Source of the DNA: UBA964 sp037444685
GTDB taxonomy: Bacteria; Pseudomonadota; Gammaproteobacteria; Steroidobacterales; Steroidobacteraceae
Reading direction: 5' to 3'
Length of the DNA: 64,000 nt
NCBI GenBank assembly: GCA_037444685.1
Contig: JBBILX010000002.1
Span: 372,001 to 436,000, forward strand
In this document: positions 9,185 through 17,931 of the stretch, piece after piece
Position numbering within the stretch: position 1 is the stretch's first letter
Layout: every line of letters starts with the position of its first letter
The notes under the pieces: model-generated
The model's input: only the letters and a program-made list of their open reading frames with translations
Told to the model about the DNA's origin: nothing
The model's database searches: none
Made by a program: the position numbers and the translations under genes

Positions 9185-9652
9185 ATGCGATTCACCCGTT
9201 CCATCGCGCTGGGGCTCGTGGCGACGACGCTCGCCGCCGGCGCCGCCCATGCACAGCAGAACTTCGACCAGGTCATCAAGGCCCGAAAGGGTCAGTTCGA
9301 GATCATGGCCCACAGCATGGGCATTCTCGGCGCGATGGCGCGCGGTAACGTGCCGTACGACGCCGCCGCAGCCAAGGCCGCGGCCGACAACGTCGCCGCG
9401 GTGACCAAACTCAATCAGACCGCGCTCTGGCCCGCCGCCTCGCACAACGGGACGACCAAGGGCACTCGCGCGCAACCGAACATCTTCGACAACGTCGCTG
9501 ATTTCACGGCGAAGTGGCAGGAGCTCGGCAAGCGGGCAGCGGCGCTGCAGGGCGCGGCCGGCAACGGGCTCGAGGCGCTGCGCCCGGCCCTCGGCGCGGT
9601 TGGCGGCGCCTGTCAGGACTGTCACGAGAAGTATCGCGCTCCGGCGAACTGA
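9185..9652 (+). CDS. Cytochrome c-prime/c556 family protein
   Basis: A 155-residue class II c-type cytochrome. It has a clear signal peptide (MRFTRSIALGLVATTLAAGAAHA), a four-helix-bundle pattern and the single haem-attachment motif CQDCH near the C-terminus (residues 143-147), as in this class. Met residues near the mature N-terminus (FEIMAHSMG) could provide a sixth haem ligand, favouring a c556-like electron carrier. GGAGG five bases upstream fixes the ATG at 9185 rather than 9173. The next gene, a dihaem cytochrome, starts 5 bp after its stop, so the two are co-transcribed and probably exchange electrons. Confidence 0.93.
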   Translation: MRFTRSIALGLVATTLAAGAAHAQQNFDQVIKARKGQFEIMAHSMGILGAMARGNVPYDAAAAKAAADNVAAVTKLNQTALWPAASHNGTTKGTRAQPNIFDNVADFTAKWQELGKRAAALQGAAGNGLEALRPALGAVGGACQDCHEKYRAPAN

Positions 9653-9657
9653 GCGCC

Positions 9658-10557
9658 GTGTCCGTCACACTGCGGGCCACGCTGCTCGTCGTGGCCCTCG
9701 TCGCGATCGCCGGCTGGATCCTGACCCGGCCGGCCGGCCTCGACCGCGACCTGCTCGAGGGCGTCGCCGGCGATGCGAACCGCGGGGCGGCCGTGTTCTG
9801 GGCTGGCGGCTGCGCCTCTTGCCACGCGGCCGAGGGTGACGCGGCCGGGCCCGTCGACCCGGCGCGGCCCCTGCTCGCCGGCGGGCATCGGCTCGAAACC
9901 GACTTCGGGGTGTTCGTCGGGCCGAACATCTCGCCCGACCCCGTGCACGGCATCGGATCCTGGACGCTCGCCGAGTTCGCCGACGCCATGCTGCGCGGTG
10001 TGTCCCCGGACGGACGCCACTACTACCCCGTCTTCCCGTATACCTCGTACGCGAAGATGACGATCCAGGACGTCGCCGACCTCAAGGCGTTCCTCGATAC
10101 GCTGCCGGCTTCGAACCGCGCCGACGAGCCGCACGAGCTGCGCTTCCCTTACTCGGTCCGGCGCGGGATCGGCCTCTGGAAGCTCCGCTACCTGACGACC
10201 GACTGGGTCGCGCCCGCCGAGGGCGAGCGTGCCGAGCGCGGACGCTATCTCGTCGAAGCGTTGTCCCACTGCGGTGAGTGCCATTCGCCGCGCGACCGCT
10301 TCGGGGGGCTCGACACAAGCCGCTGGATGGCCGGCGCGCCGAATCCGTCGGGCAGCGGCACGATCCCGAACATCACGCCGGCAAGACTCGACTGGAGCGC
10401 AGGCGATATCGCTTACTACCTCGAGACCGGATTCGATCCGAATTTCGACAGCGCCGGTGGTTCGATGGCCTCGGTCATCAAGAACCTCGCGCGGATCAGC
10501 GCCGACGATCGCGCAGCGATCGCCGAATACGTCAAGGCGCTGCCGCCGCGCGAGTAA
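9658..10557 (+). CDS. Membrane-anchored dihaem c-type cytochrome
   Basis: A 299-residue periplasmic protein anchored by an N-terminal membrane segment (about residues 5-23). It carries two haem-attachment motifs, CASCH (52-56) and CGECH (205-209), each in a cytochrome c domain. The FVGPNISPDPVHGIGSW segment is typical of cytochrome subunits that accept electrons from periplasmic dehydrogenases. I chose the GTG at 9658, just after the upstream stop, because the anchor follows directly; a longer frame reaches back into the preceding gene. No dehydrogenase subunit is adjacent, so its partner is unknown. Confidence 0.92.
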   Translation: MSVTLRATLLVVALVAIAGWILTRPAGLDRDLLEGVAGDANRGAAVFWAGGCASCHAAEGDAAGPVDPARPLLAGGHRLETDFGVFVGPNISPDPVHGIGSWTLAEFADAMLRGVSPDGRHYYPVFPYTSYAKMTIQDVADLKAFLDTLPASNRADEPHELRFPYSVRRGIGLWKLRYLTTDWVAPAEGERAERGRYLVEALSHCGECHSPRDRFGGLDTSRWMAGAPNPSGSGTIPNITPARLDWSAGDIAYYLETGFDPNFDSAGGSMASVIKNLARISADDRAAIAEYVKALPPRE

Positions 10558-10719
10558 TCGCAGTCACCAGCGAGCGACCTCAGCAGCGATCGTGGCGCCC
10601 ACGCCGCCCGCGCACCTGCGGCATCTCTACGCCGCGCAGGCTTGCGGCCACTGCTGATGACGATCGACGCGCGGCTCCGCTAGCCTGCTCGGTTCCGGCT
10701 GTGACGACCAGCGAGACCC

Positions 10720-13464
10720 ATGCAGCGTTCGCGACCGCCCAAGCCTGAAGCGCCGCCGATCTGGCACGCGATGACGCCCGAAGCCGTGCTCGCGGCCACG
10801 GGCGGTCACCTCAAGGGTCTCACGACCGAGGAGACCACCGCACGCCGCGCACTGTACGGTCCCAATCGTCTGCCCGCGGCGCGCCGTCGCAGCGCCTCGA
10901 AGCGCCTGCTGCAGCAGTTTCACAACCTCTTCATCTACGTTTTGCTGGCCTCGGCCCTGATCACCCTGCTGCTCGATCATCCGGTCGACGCGCTGGTCAT
11001 CCTCGCGGTCGTGCTGCTCAACGCCATGATCGGCTTCGTCCAGGAAGGGCGGGCCGAGGACGCTCTCGATGCGATCCGCACGATGATCGACCCCCGCGCG
11101 ACAGTGGTCAGGGATGGCCACCGCCTCACCATCGCCGCCGAGGACATCGTGCCCGGCGATCTCGTGATCATCGAGGCCGGTGACCGCGTTCCGGCCGATC
11201 TGAGGATCCTGCGTCAGCGCAACCTGAGGATCGCCGAGGCAGCCCTGACCGGTGAGTCCATCGCCGTCGAGAAACAGGTCGAGCCCGTGCCGGCCGACAG
11301 CGCCCTCGGCGACCGCGGCTCGATGGCCTACTCGGGCACGCTCGTGACCGGCGGTCAGGGCGCCGGCATCGCCGTTGCGACCGGCGGCGCGACCGAACTG
11401 GGCCGCATCAGCGCGCTGCTCGAGGAGGTGGTCACGCTCGAGACGCCGCTGACACGCCAGATGGATCGCTTCGCGCGTGCGCTGACGCTGGTGATCATCG
11501 CCGTCTGTGCGGTGGTCTTCGCCTGGGCGCACCTGCGTCATGGCTATGGCGCCGGCGAGGCATTCATGGTGGTCGTCGGCCTCGCCGTCTCGGCGATTCC
11601 CGAGGGACTTCCCGCCATCCTCACGATTACTCTGGCGATCGGAGTGGCGCGCATGGCACGCCGAAACGCGATCGTGCGCCGCTTGCCGGCGGTCGAGACA
11701 CTCGGCTCCGTCTCGGTCATCTGCTCCGACAAAACGGGTACCCTGACGCGTAACGAGATGATGGTTGCGGCCGTCGTCACGGCCGACTTGGCCTGCGGCG
11801 TGACCGGCACCGGGTACGAGCCGAGTGGCACTTTCTCGCGTGGAGGTGTCGAGATCGAGCCGCTCGAATACCCGGCCCTGGCGGCACTCGCCCGCGCCGC
11901 CCTGCTCTGCAACGACGCGCGGCTGCGCAACGTCGCGGGCGAATGGCGTGTCGACGGGGATCCGATGGAGGGGGCTCTCGTCTCGTTCGCGCTCAAGGCC
12001 GGTTACGACATCGATCGGCTGCGACGTGAACTGCCGCGTGACGACGAGATCCCTTTCGATGCCGCGCATCGCTTCATGGCGACGCTGCACCACTCGCACG
12101 ATGGCGATTGGTTCGCACTCATCAAGGGCGCTCCGGAGCGCGTGCTCGACATGTGCGAGACGCAGCTCAGCGCGGGTGGGCCGGCGCCACTCGACCGGCA
12201 GCTGTGGTTGGAGGCGATCGAGAGCCTCGCGCATGAGGGGCAGCGCGTGCTCGCCTTCGCGACCCGCACCATGCCAGCCGGTCACGCCACACTGTCGTTC
12301 TGCGACGTCGACCACGGCGCCGTCTTCCTCGGCATCGCGGGACTGATCGATCCACCGCGCGAAGAGGCGGTCGCGGCCATCGCCGACTGTGCTCGCGCTG
12401 GCATCCGCGTCGTGATGATCACCGGGGATCACGCCACGACCGCACTGGCGATCGCGCGGCAGATCGGTCTCGGCCCATCTCCCCGCGTGGTCGAGGGTTC
12501 ACAGCTCGACGCCCTCGACGATTCGGCGCTGCGCGCAATGGCGCGCGAGACCACCGTGTTCGCCCGCGCTTCCCCCGAGCACAAGCTCCGCCTCGTCGAA
12601 GCGCTGCAGTCCAATGGAGCCGTCGTCGCAATGACCGGTGACGGTGTCAACGATGCACCGGCACTGAAGCGTGCCGACGTCGGAGTGGCAATGGGTGGCA
12701 AGGGTACCGAGGCCGCCAAAGAGGCGGCCGAGATGGTGCTCGCCGACGACAACTTCGCCTCGATCGTCGCGGCCGTGCGCGAAGGTCGCACCGTCTACGA
12801 CAATGTCGTCAAGGTCATCGGCTGGACCCTGCCCACGAATGGCGGCGAGGCCATGGCCATCATTGCCGCGATCGCGTTCGGCCTCGCCTTGCCCATCACG
12901 CCATTGCAGATCCTCTGGATCAACATGGTCACGGCCGTGGCACTGGGCCTGACGCTTGCTTTCGAGCCGACCGAACCCGGCACGATGCTGCGCCCGCCGC
13001 GCTCGCCGAGCGAACCGTTGCTGACGCAGCGCCTGATCTGGCGCATCGTGCTCGTCTCGCTCCTATTCGTGATCGGTGTCTTCGGCATGTTCTTCTGGGC
13101 CGAAGCGCGCGGCCTGCCGGTCGAGGCGGCGCGAACGATCGCGGTCAACACGATCGTCGTCATGGAGGTCTTCTACCTCTTCAGCGTCCGCTACGTGCAC
13201 GGCACGTCGCTGACGCTGCGCGCCATGCTAGGCACCCGGGCCGTGGTGACCGGGGTCGCTATCGTCACGGTCGCCCAGTTCGCGCTGACTTACTGGCCAC
13301 CGATGCAGCGTGTGTTCGGCACCGCACCGGTCTCGCTGCGTGACGGCATCGCGATCATCGCTGTCGGCGTCGCACTACTGCTCGTGGTCGAGACCGAGAA
13401 GAGGCTCGTCGCGCGATTCAGTCCAGTCCGGCGAAACAGCGTGCCACCTCGTCCGGATGCGTGA
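10720..13464 (+). CDS. Cation-transporting P-type ATPase (P2 type)
   Basis: A 914-residue inner-membrane pump with the standard order: N-terminal cation-ATPase domain, actuator TGES, IPEGLP in the fourth membrane segment, the phosphorylated Asp in DKTGT (D337), the nucleotide domain, and the hinge motif TGDGVNDAP. It is most like Ca2+/Na+ P2 pumps. In the segment equivalent to SERCA TM6 it reads NMVTAVALG, where the ion-binding Asp of NxxTD is Ala (A739). The transported ion therefore cannot be assumed to be calcium. The last 47 bp overlap the convergent hydrolase gene. About 160 bp upstream holds no gene I can recognise. Confidence 0.93.
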   Translation: MQRSRPPKPEAPPIWHAMTPEAVLAATGGHLKGLTTEETTARRALYGPNRLPAARRRSASKRLLQQFHNLFIYVLLASALITLLLDHPVDALVILAVVLLNAMIGFVQEGRAEDALDAIRTMIDPRATVVRDGHRLTIAAEDIVPGDLVIIEAGDRVPADLRILRQRNLRIAEAALTGESIAVEKQVEPVPADSALGDRGSMAYSGTLVTGGQGAGIAVATGGATELGRISALLEEVVTLETPLTRQMDRFARALTLVIIAVCAVVFAWAHLRHGYGAGEAFMVVVGLAVSAIPEGLPAILTITLAIGVARMARRNAIVRRLPAVETLGSVSVICSDKTGTLTRNEMMVAAVVTADLACGVTGTGYEPSGTFSRGGVEIEPLEYPALAALARAALLCNDARLRNVAGEWRVDGDPMEGALVSFALKAGYDIDRLRRELPRDDEIPFDAAHRFMATLHHSHDGDWFALIKGAPERVLDMCETQLSAGGPAPLDRQLWLEAIESLAHEGQRVLAFATRTMPAGHATLSFCDVDHGAVFLGIAGLIDPPREEAVAAIADCARAGIRVVMITGDHATTALAIARQIGLGPSPRVVEGSQLDALDDSALRAMARETTVFARASPEHKLRLVEALQSNGAVVAMTGDGVNDAPALKRADVGVAMGGKGTEAAKEAAEMVLADDNFASIVAAVREGRTVYDNVVKVIGWTLPTNGGEAMAIIAAIAFGLALPITPLQILWINMVTAVALGLTLAFEPTEPGTMLRPPRSPSEPLLTQRLIWRIVLVSLLFVIGVFGMFFWAEARGLPVEAARTIAVNTIVVMEVFYLFSVRYVHGTSLTLRAMLGTRAVVTGVAIVTVAQFALTYWPPMQRVFGTAPVSLRDGIAIIAVGVALLLVVETEKRLVARFSPVRRNSVPPRPDA

Positions 13465-14236
13465 GCATGCCGTCCCGGTAGCAGGCGAGGCGCAGGAACT
13501 GCCACCCGGGCTCGCGAGCCGGGCCGATCATGCGCTCCGACGAGGGCGAATACGACTGCAGCGTCGGCTGCACGTAGGTGCGCGGCAGTCCTTGCCAGCC
13601 ACCGTTGCGCAGCTCGAGGCGATCGGTCCATTGACGCATCGGGTGCGTCGTCAGACGGCGTCGCAGCAACTCGACGTTGGCGCTGTCCTCGGGCGGTACG
13701 AGCATGTCGATCTTGTACTCGTCCCAGAAATTCATCCGGTAACCGTCGAGGAACTTCGCCTGCCGCTTGCGCCACCATTCGGGATACTCGCCGTTGGGCT
13801 CTGGCAGCACGGCAGCCGGGCGCTGCTCGGTCGGCACGAGCGCGTCGAAGAAGACGATGCGGCGAATGCGCTCGCGGAGCCTATCGGCGACGCCGGTGAT
13901 CGTGATGCCGGCGAAGGAATGCCCGACCAGGATGACCCGCTCGAGCTCCTCGAACTCGATGAGGTTGGTGATGTCGCTGATGTGGGTCTCGAGGCCCACG
14001 TCCGGACGGGACAAGTGGATCCGCTCGCCGCAACCCGTGCAGGTGGGCGTGTAGACGCGGTGCCCGGCCGCGCGAAGCCGATCGGCGACGCGCTGCCAGA
14101 CCCAGCCGCCGTGCCAGGTGCCGTGCACGAGTACATAGGTCTTTGCCTCGCTCGCCGCATGCGCGGCATCAGCGGCTGTCGCAGCCGCGGCCAGCGCCGC
14201 GGCGCCGAGGTGCAGCATCGATCTGCGGTCCATCAT
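13418..14236 (-). CDS. Exported alpha/beta hydrolase with Tat-like signal
   Basis: A 272-residue alpha/beta hydrolase of the esterase/hydroxynitrile-lyase-like group. The N-terminus MMDRRSMLHLGAAALAAAA looks like a twin-arginine signal with an alanine-rich core. The oxyanion segment is VLVHGTWHGGW and the nucleophile is S107 in GHSFAG. The position where the family places the catalytic His (GHD-x-M-like motif) reads YRDGM, with R254; a nearby H260 might substitute. GGAGGG six bases upstream supports the ATG pair at 14236/14233. It may be co-transcribed with the upstream tlpA-like gene (58 bp gap). The substrate is unknown. Confidence 0.88.
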   Translation of the reverse strand: MMDRRSMLHLGAAALAAAATAADAAHAASEAKTYVLVHGTWHGGWVWQRVADRLRAAGHRVYTPTCTGCGERIHLSRPDVGLETHISDITNLIEFEELERVILVGHSFAGITITGVADRLRERIRRIVFFDALVPTEQRPAAVLPEPNGEYPEWWRKRQAKFLDGYRMNFWDEYKIDMLVPPEDSANVELLRRRLTTHPMRQWTDRLELRNGGWQGLPRTYVQPTLQSYSPSSERMIGPAREPGWQFLRLACYRDGMLTHPDEVARCFAGLD

Positions 14237-14294
14237 CGAATTCCCTCCGTGGCATATGCCCGGGACAAGGTCCGAGCACCGTCTCGGCCCCGAA

Positions 14295-14804
14295 TCAGAG
14301 GACTTGTCTGACCGCGGCCTTGAACTCCTCGAGCGTCTTCTTGCCCTGGATGCGCGCACGCACCTTGCCGCTCCGGTCGAGAATATAGGTCGTGGGTACG
14401 ACCTCGTTCCAGGCCGGATCGATCACGCTCGCGAGTTCATCGAGTTCGCCGTCACCGCGCGCGAAAGTCCGAAGCGCCGGGAAGTACCTGCGGCGGAACT
14501 CCTCGACCTCGCGCGCGTCTGGAGTCGGGTCGTCGACGGCGACGCCGATGAGCCGGACGTCATGCGGGGCGAGTTCCGCTTCGAGGCGCAACAGATCCGG
14601 AATCTCGCGCAGGCAAGGTGCGCACCAGGTGGCCCAGAGATTCACGACGAGCACCCGGCCACGCTCCCGTTCGAGCGCAGACCGGAACTCGGCGGCCGTG
14701 ACTGGCTCGGCTCGCGTATCGGCCCGCACAACGGCGGCTCCCAGCGCGAGCAACGCGAGGAGGACCGCCACGCCAACCCACCCGCGAGCCGCAACGGAGC
14801 CCAT
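14295..14804 (-). CDS. TlpA-like thioredoxin-fold protein
   Basis: A 169-residue periplasmic thiol-disulfide protein. It has an N-terminal membrane anchor or uncleaved signal (about residues 8-26), the active site WCAPC (C61, C64) and the cis-proline motif VVPTTYIL, all as in TlpA/ResE-type reductases. These proteins reduce disulfides in cytochrome c maturation or in specific partners. Only one base separates it from the upstream propeller gene, which contains a CPCC cluster, so that protein is a plausible partner. This pairing is inference. Confidence 0.92.
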   Translation of the reverse strand: MGSVAARGWVGVAVLLALLALGAAVVRADTRAEPVTAAEFRSALERERGRVLVVNLWATWCAPCLREIPDLLRLEAELAPHDVRLIGVAVDDPTPDAREVEEFRRRYFPALRTFARGDGELDELASVIDPAWNEVVPTTYILDRSGKVRARIQGKKTLEEFKAAVRQVL

Positions 14805-14805
14805 C

Positions 14806-16119
14806 TCAGCGCAGTCCTCGCGCGGCCGTCGCGGTGCCGGCCACGGCCGATTCTCTGCCGGGCAGCACCGTCGTCATGATGCGATCGGCCTGCTGCCAGA
14901 CGATTTGAAACCGCCCGTCTGGTCTCGCGGCGACGACTGGCGACTGCGCCGCACCCGGCTCGGCATCGAGCTCTCGCACCGCGCCGATCGGGCTGCCGTC
15001 GAGCGCGAGCAACCGGTAAAACACGCGGCGTGGTCCATCGGTCTTGGCGTGCCAGGCGAGCAACGCCAGATCGGGCTGCGCGGCAATGCTTGGCGCATCA
15101 GAGACCGACGCCTCCGGATGCACGAGGCCATGGTGGCGGAACGTCGCGCCACCGTCGACCGAGCTCGCATACACGACACCGGGCGGCGACTCCGCGCCGT
15201 TGTGCACGGCCGCGAGGACCCGTGAGCCCTGGGTCGCCACGACGGTCGGTTTGAGGGGGCAACCCTCGATCTGCCACGGCGCGCCCCCGATCGAGATGCG
15301 CTCGCCCGCCGTGCCGGTGTCGTGACCGACGCGCAAGACGGTCGCCGGACGGATGTTGCCCGCGGTGATGCGGCGCGAACCGACGAGGATGTCGGACTCT
15401 GCGGTCGCGATCGCCGTGAGCTGGCAGCAGGGACAGACACCCTCGGCGACCACATGGGCCTCGGGCGCGAAGCTGCGACCGTCGTCGTGAGACACGATCG
15501 AGTAGATCGCCGCGGCCGCGCTCTCGCGTGTCATTTGCCGCGTGTCGATCCAGAGCAGCCGCACGCTGCCGTCCGGCGCGGCGGCGATCGTGCCAAAGGC
15601 AGCCGCACTGATGAATCCGCCGTGCAGCATGCCGCCGAGATCCTGATCCGTGAGCGTCGAGACGCGGCGCGGCGGCTCGCAGCTTCGCCCGCCGTCCGTC
15701 GAGCGAGTGTAATGAGTGGTCAGCGCCGTCTTGCCGAGCTTCGGGTGCCGCTCGTTGGCCGCGTAGGTCAGATGCCAGGTACCGTTCGGCGCAGCGACGA
15801 CACGCGGTCGGCTGACCTGCTGGCCCCACACCGCACCGGAATCGCGATTGATCTTGACCGGCGGCTCGAAGCTGCGGCCGCCATCGCGAGAGACCGCGAC
15901 GTAGAGATCCGTCAGCGCGATGTGCCGATCGGTGACGTCGCCAGAACGCTCCTGCGGCGAGCGATCGACCCAGAGCACGGCGATCTCGCCGCGCGCGTTG
16001 ATCGCGACGTCGCCGGCGGCCGCCTTGTGACCATCGGGACTGACTCGAAGCGGCGTGGCCGCGGCCGCGGCCACGCCGAGTGCCAGCACGGCAGTGACGA
16101 TCCCTTCCGACCTGGTCAT
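14806..16119 (-). CDS. Exported BNR/sialidase-fold beta-propeller protein
   Basis: A 437-residue secreted protein with a signal peptide (IVTAVLALGVAAAAA) and at least four Asp-box-like repeats: VSRDGGRSF (77-85), RSTDGGRSC (139-147), SHDDGRSF (210-217) and SSVDGGATF. This indicates a six-bladed sialidase-type propeller. The Arg triad motif (FRIP) of true sialidases is not seen, so enzymatic sialidase activity is unlikely. A cysteine cluster CPCC (C229, C231, C232) is unusual and may bind metal or form a redox disulfide. GGAGGGG upstream supports the ATG at 16119. The tlpA-like gene follows after one base. Confidence 0.82.
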   Translation of the reverse strand: MTRSEGIVTAVLALGVAAAAATPLRVSPDGHKAAAGDVAINARGEIAVLWVDRSPQERSGDVTDRHIALTDLYVAVSRDGGRSFEPPVKINRDSGAVWGQQVSRPRVVAAPNGTWHLTYAANERHPKLGKTALTTHYTRSTDGGRSCEPPRRVSTLTDQDLGGMLHGGFISAAAFGTIAAAPDGSVRLLWIDTRQMTRESAAAAIYSIVSHDDGRSFAPEAHVVAEGVCPCCQLTAIATAESDILVGSRRITAGNIRPATVLRVGHDTGTAGERISIGGAPWQIEGCPLKPTVVATQGSRVLAAVHNGAESPPGVVYASSVDGGATFRHHGLVHPEASVSDAPSIAAQPDLALLAWHAKTDGPRRVFYRLLALDGSPIGAVRELDAEPGAAQSPVVAARPDGRFQIVWQQADRIMTTVLPGRESAVAGTATAARGLR

Positions 16120-16224
16120 GCGCCCCTCCACCCATTCGAGAACGTATGCAAGGCCCCAGTGAAGCAGATCGACCGATGCCCGCCAAGTCCGCGGGGCGGA
16201 GCCGTGCGATCGCGGACGGACGGC

Positions 16225-17352
16225 TCAATCGAGCCGCAAGACGATCTTGCCGACATGCGATCCGGTCTGCAGATATCGGTAGGCCTCGGGCACTTCACCG
16301 AAAGCGAACTGCCGATCGATCTTCGGCTTCACGCCGTTGGCGGCGCAGGCCCGCAGCAGATCCTCGAGCATCCGCCGGCTACCCGAAGTGATGCCCTTGA
16401 CGATCGCGTTCGCGACGATCATCGGCGACAGATCGCCGCCGCCCTCGGCCCGACCGGCCAGCGCGCCGAGCAGCCCGATACGGGCGTTCGGCGCACAGCA
16501 GGCGAGCGACTGTGGCAACGTGGCGAAACCGCCGGTCTCGACCACGATGTCCACGCCTCGACCCCCCGTCGCCTCGCGGATCGCGACCTGCCAATCGGGA
16601 CGGCTGCGATAGTTGACCGTGATGTCGGCGCCAAGAGCGCGCACGGCCTGTAGCTTCGCATCGCTCGAGGAAGTGATGGCGACGGTGGCGCCCGCCATCT
16701 TCGCGATCTGCAGCGCGAGCACCGCGACACCGCCCGTGCCGAGCGCGAGCACGACGTCGCCGGGCCGCACTCCCGCGAAGGCCTCGAGGACCGACCAGGC
16801 CGTGATGCCGGCGGCGCCGAGGGCGGCCGCTTCCGCATGGTTCAGCGCGTCGGGCACCCGGACGAGCGAAGCCGCCGGCAGCACGATCCGCTCGGCGAGC
16901 CAGCCGTCGGCCGTGTTGCCGAGATCGCGCGCGAACACCGCTGGCGAATACTGCCCGTCGAGCCAGTCGACGAAGTGCGGCGCCGTCACGCGATCGCCGA
17001 TACGCCACGAGGTCACGTCGGGCCCGACGGCCACGACGTCGCCGGAACCGTCGCTGACCGGCACGCGCGTCGCGGGCTTCGCCGGTCCGTACCGGGCCGC
17101 CACGATGTTCAGATCACGATGGTTCAGGGCTGCGGCACGCACGGCGATCGCGACCTCTCCGGGGCCCGGTTGCTGCACCGGCCGCGAGACGAGCTGCAGC
17201 GAGTCGATGCCCTGTTGGCTGCCGATCTGCCAGGCGCGCTGCATCGCCGGCGCGCGCGGTCGTACGGGGGCGTCGGCCGCGGTCGCGGTGGCCGCGAGCG
17301 CGCTCGCGATGGCGGTACCCGAGATCACGAGGTCACGGCGGGTTGCGGGCAT
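16225..17352 (-). CDS. MDR-family dehydrogenase/quinone reductase with Tat-like signal
   Basis: A 375-residue medium-chain dehydrogenase/reductase. The N-terminus MPATRRDLVISGTAIASALAAT matches a twin-arginine export signal, ending near residue 26. The catalytic GroES-like domain follows, then a nucleotide-binding domain with ALGTGGVAVLALQIAK. The GHE zinc motif of alcohol dehydrogenases is replaced by SDGSGD, so it is probably zinc-independent, like quinone oxidoreductases. Export through Tat would allow it to fold around NAD(P) first. GAGGGAG lies six bases before the ATG. It is 105 bp upstream of the propeller gene on the same strand. Confidence 0.9.
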   Translation of the reverse strand: MPATRRDLVISGTAIASALAATATAADAPVRPRAPAMQRAWQIGSQQGIDSLQLVSRPVQQPGPGEVAIAVRAAALNHRDLNIVAARYGPAKPATRVPVSDGSGDVVAVGPDVTSWRIGDRVTAPHFVDWLDGQYSPAVFARDLGNTADGWLAERIVLPAASLVRVPDALNHAEAAALGAAGITAWSVLEAFAGVRPGDVVLALGTGGVAVLALQIAKMAGATVAITSSSDAKLQAVRALGADITVNYRSRPDWQVAIREATGGRGVDIVVETGGFATLPQSLACCAPNARIGLLGALAGRAEGGGDLSPMIVANAIVKGITSGSRRMLEDLLRACAANGVKPKIDRQFAFGEVPEAYRYLQTGSHVGKIVLRLD

Positions 17353-17373
17353 GAGGACTCCCTCGAGACTGCG

Positions 17374-17742
17374 TCAGGCGGAAACGGCGTCGGCATCAAG
17401 CAGTGTCGCGCCACAGTGCGGACAGGTCCCGCTGTCGATCGCCCGCTCGAAGTCTCTGGCGATCAGCGCCTGTGAGCAGCGCGGACAGCGCAAGCGATGG
17501 CGCAGCGGCCCGAGCCAGCGGTGCAGCAGCATGATCAGGGCGAACCAGGCAATCGGCAAGACCACGAGGTACAGCACCGCGAGTTCTTTCGATTGCGGCA
17601 GCTGCGTCTTGAGCCAGCTGCTGTGCGTCAAAAGATACAGCACGATCAACGGCGCGTAGCCGAGGAACGCCACGACCGCGCGCTCACGCAGATACGCCCT
17701 GTGCCGTGCCCTGAAATCGTCGGCCGTCACCCGCGCTGTCAT
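17374..17742 (-). CDS. Small membrane protein with C-terminal zinc ribbon
   Basis: A 122-residue protein with two membrane segments (about residues 22-40 and 53-73) and a C-terminal zinc ribbon made of CPRC (C86, C89) and CPHC (C107, C110). The open frame extends further upstream, but composition and the lack of similarity favour the ATG at 17742. I do not recognise a named family. It precedes the MDR dehydrogenase gene by 21 bp on the same strand, so the two may be co-transcribed. The function is unknown. Confidence 0.72.
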   Translation of the reverse strand: MTARVTADDFRARHRAYLRERAVVAFLGYAPLIVLYLLTHSSWLKTQLPQSKELAVLYLVVLPIAWFALIMLLHRWLGPLRHRLRCPRCSQALIARDFERAIDSGTCPHCGATLLDADAVSA

Positions 17743-17931
17743 CCTGCATGGTCCGCTGCCTTGCGATCGCGTGAGTGTATCAGCCGCCGGGTTGATTCGA
17801 CGGCCTGTGACCGGGCTTGCGCTGCGAGGTGTGCGGACTCGTGGCAGGGCCTGCGCGCGATCATGGACCTGCGACATCTCGGGCGGCTACGATGCACCCC
17901 GCACGTCCCAGATCGCGCACGGAGCCGCCCG

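Noticed and set aside
14806..16119. True sialidase activity for the BNR protein
   Set aside because: Asp-box repeats only indicate the propeller fold; the FRIP Arg motif and catalytic Tyr/Glu pattern are not seen.
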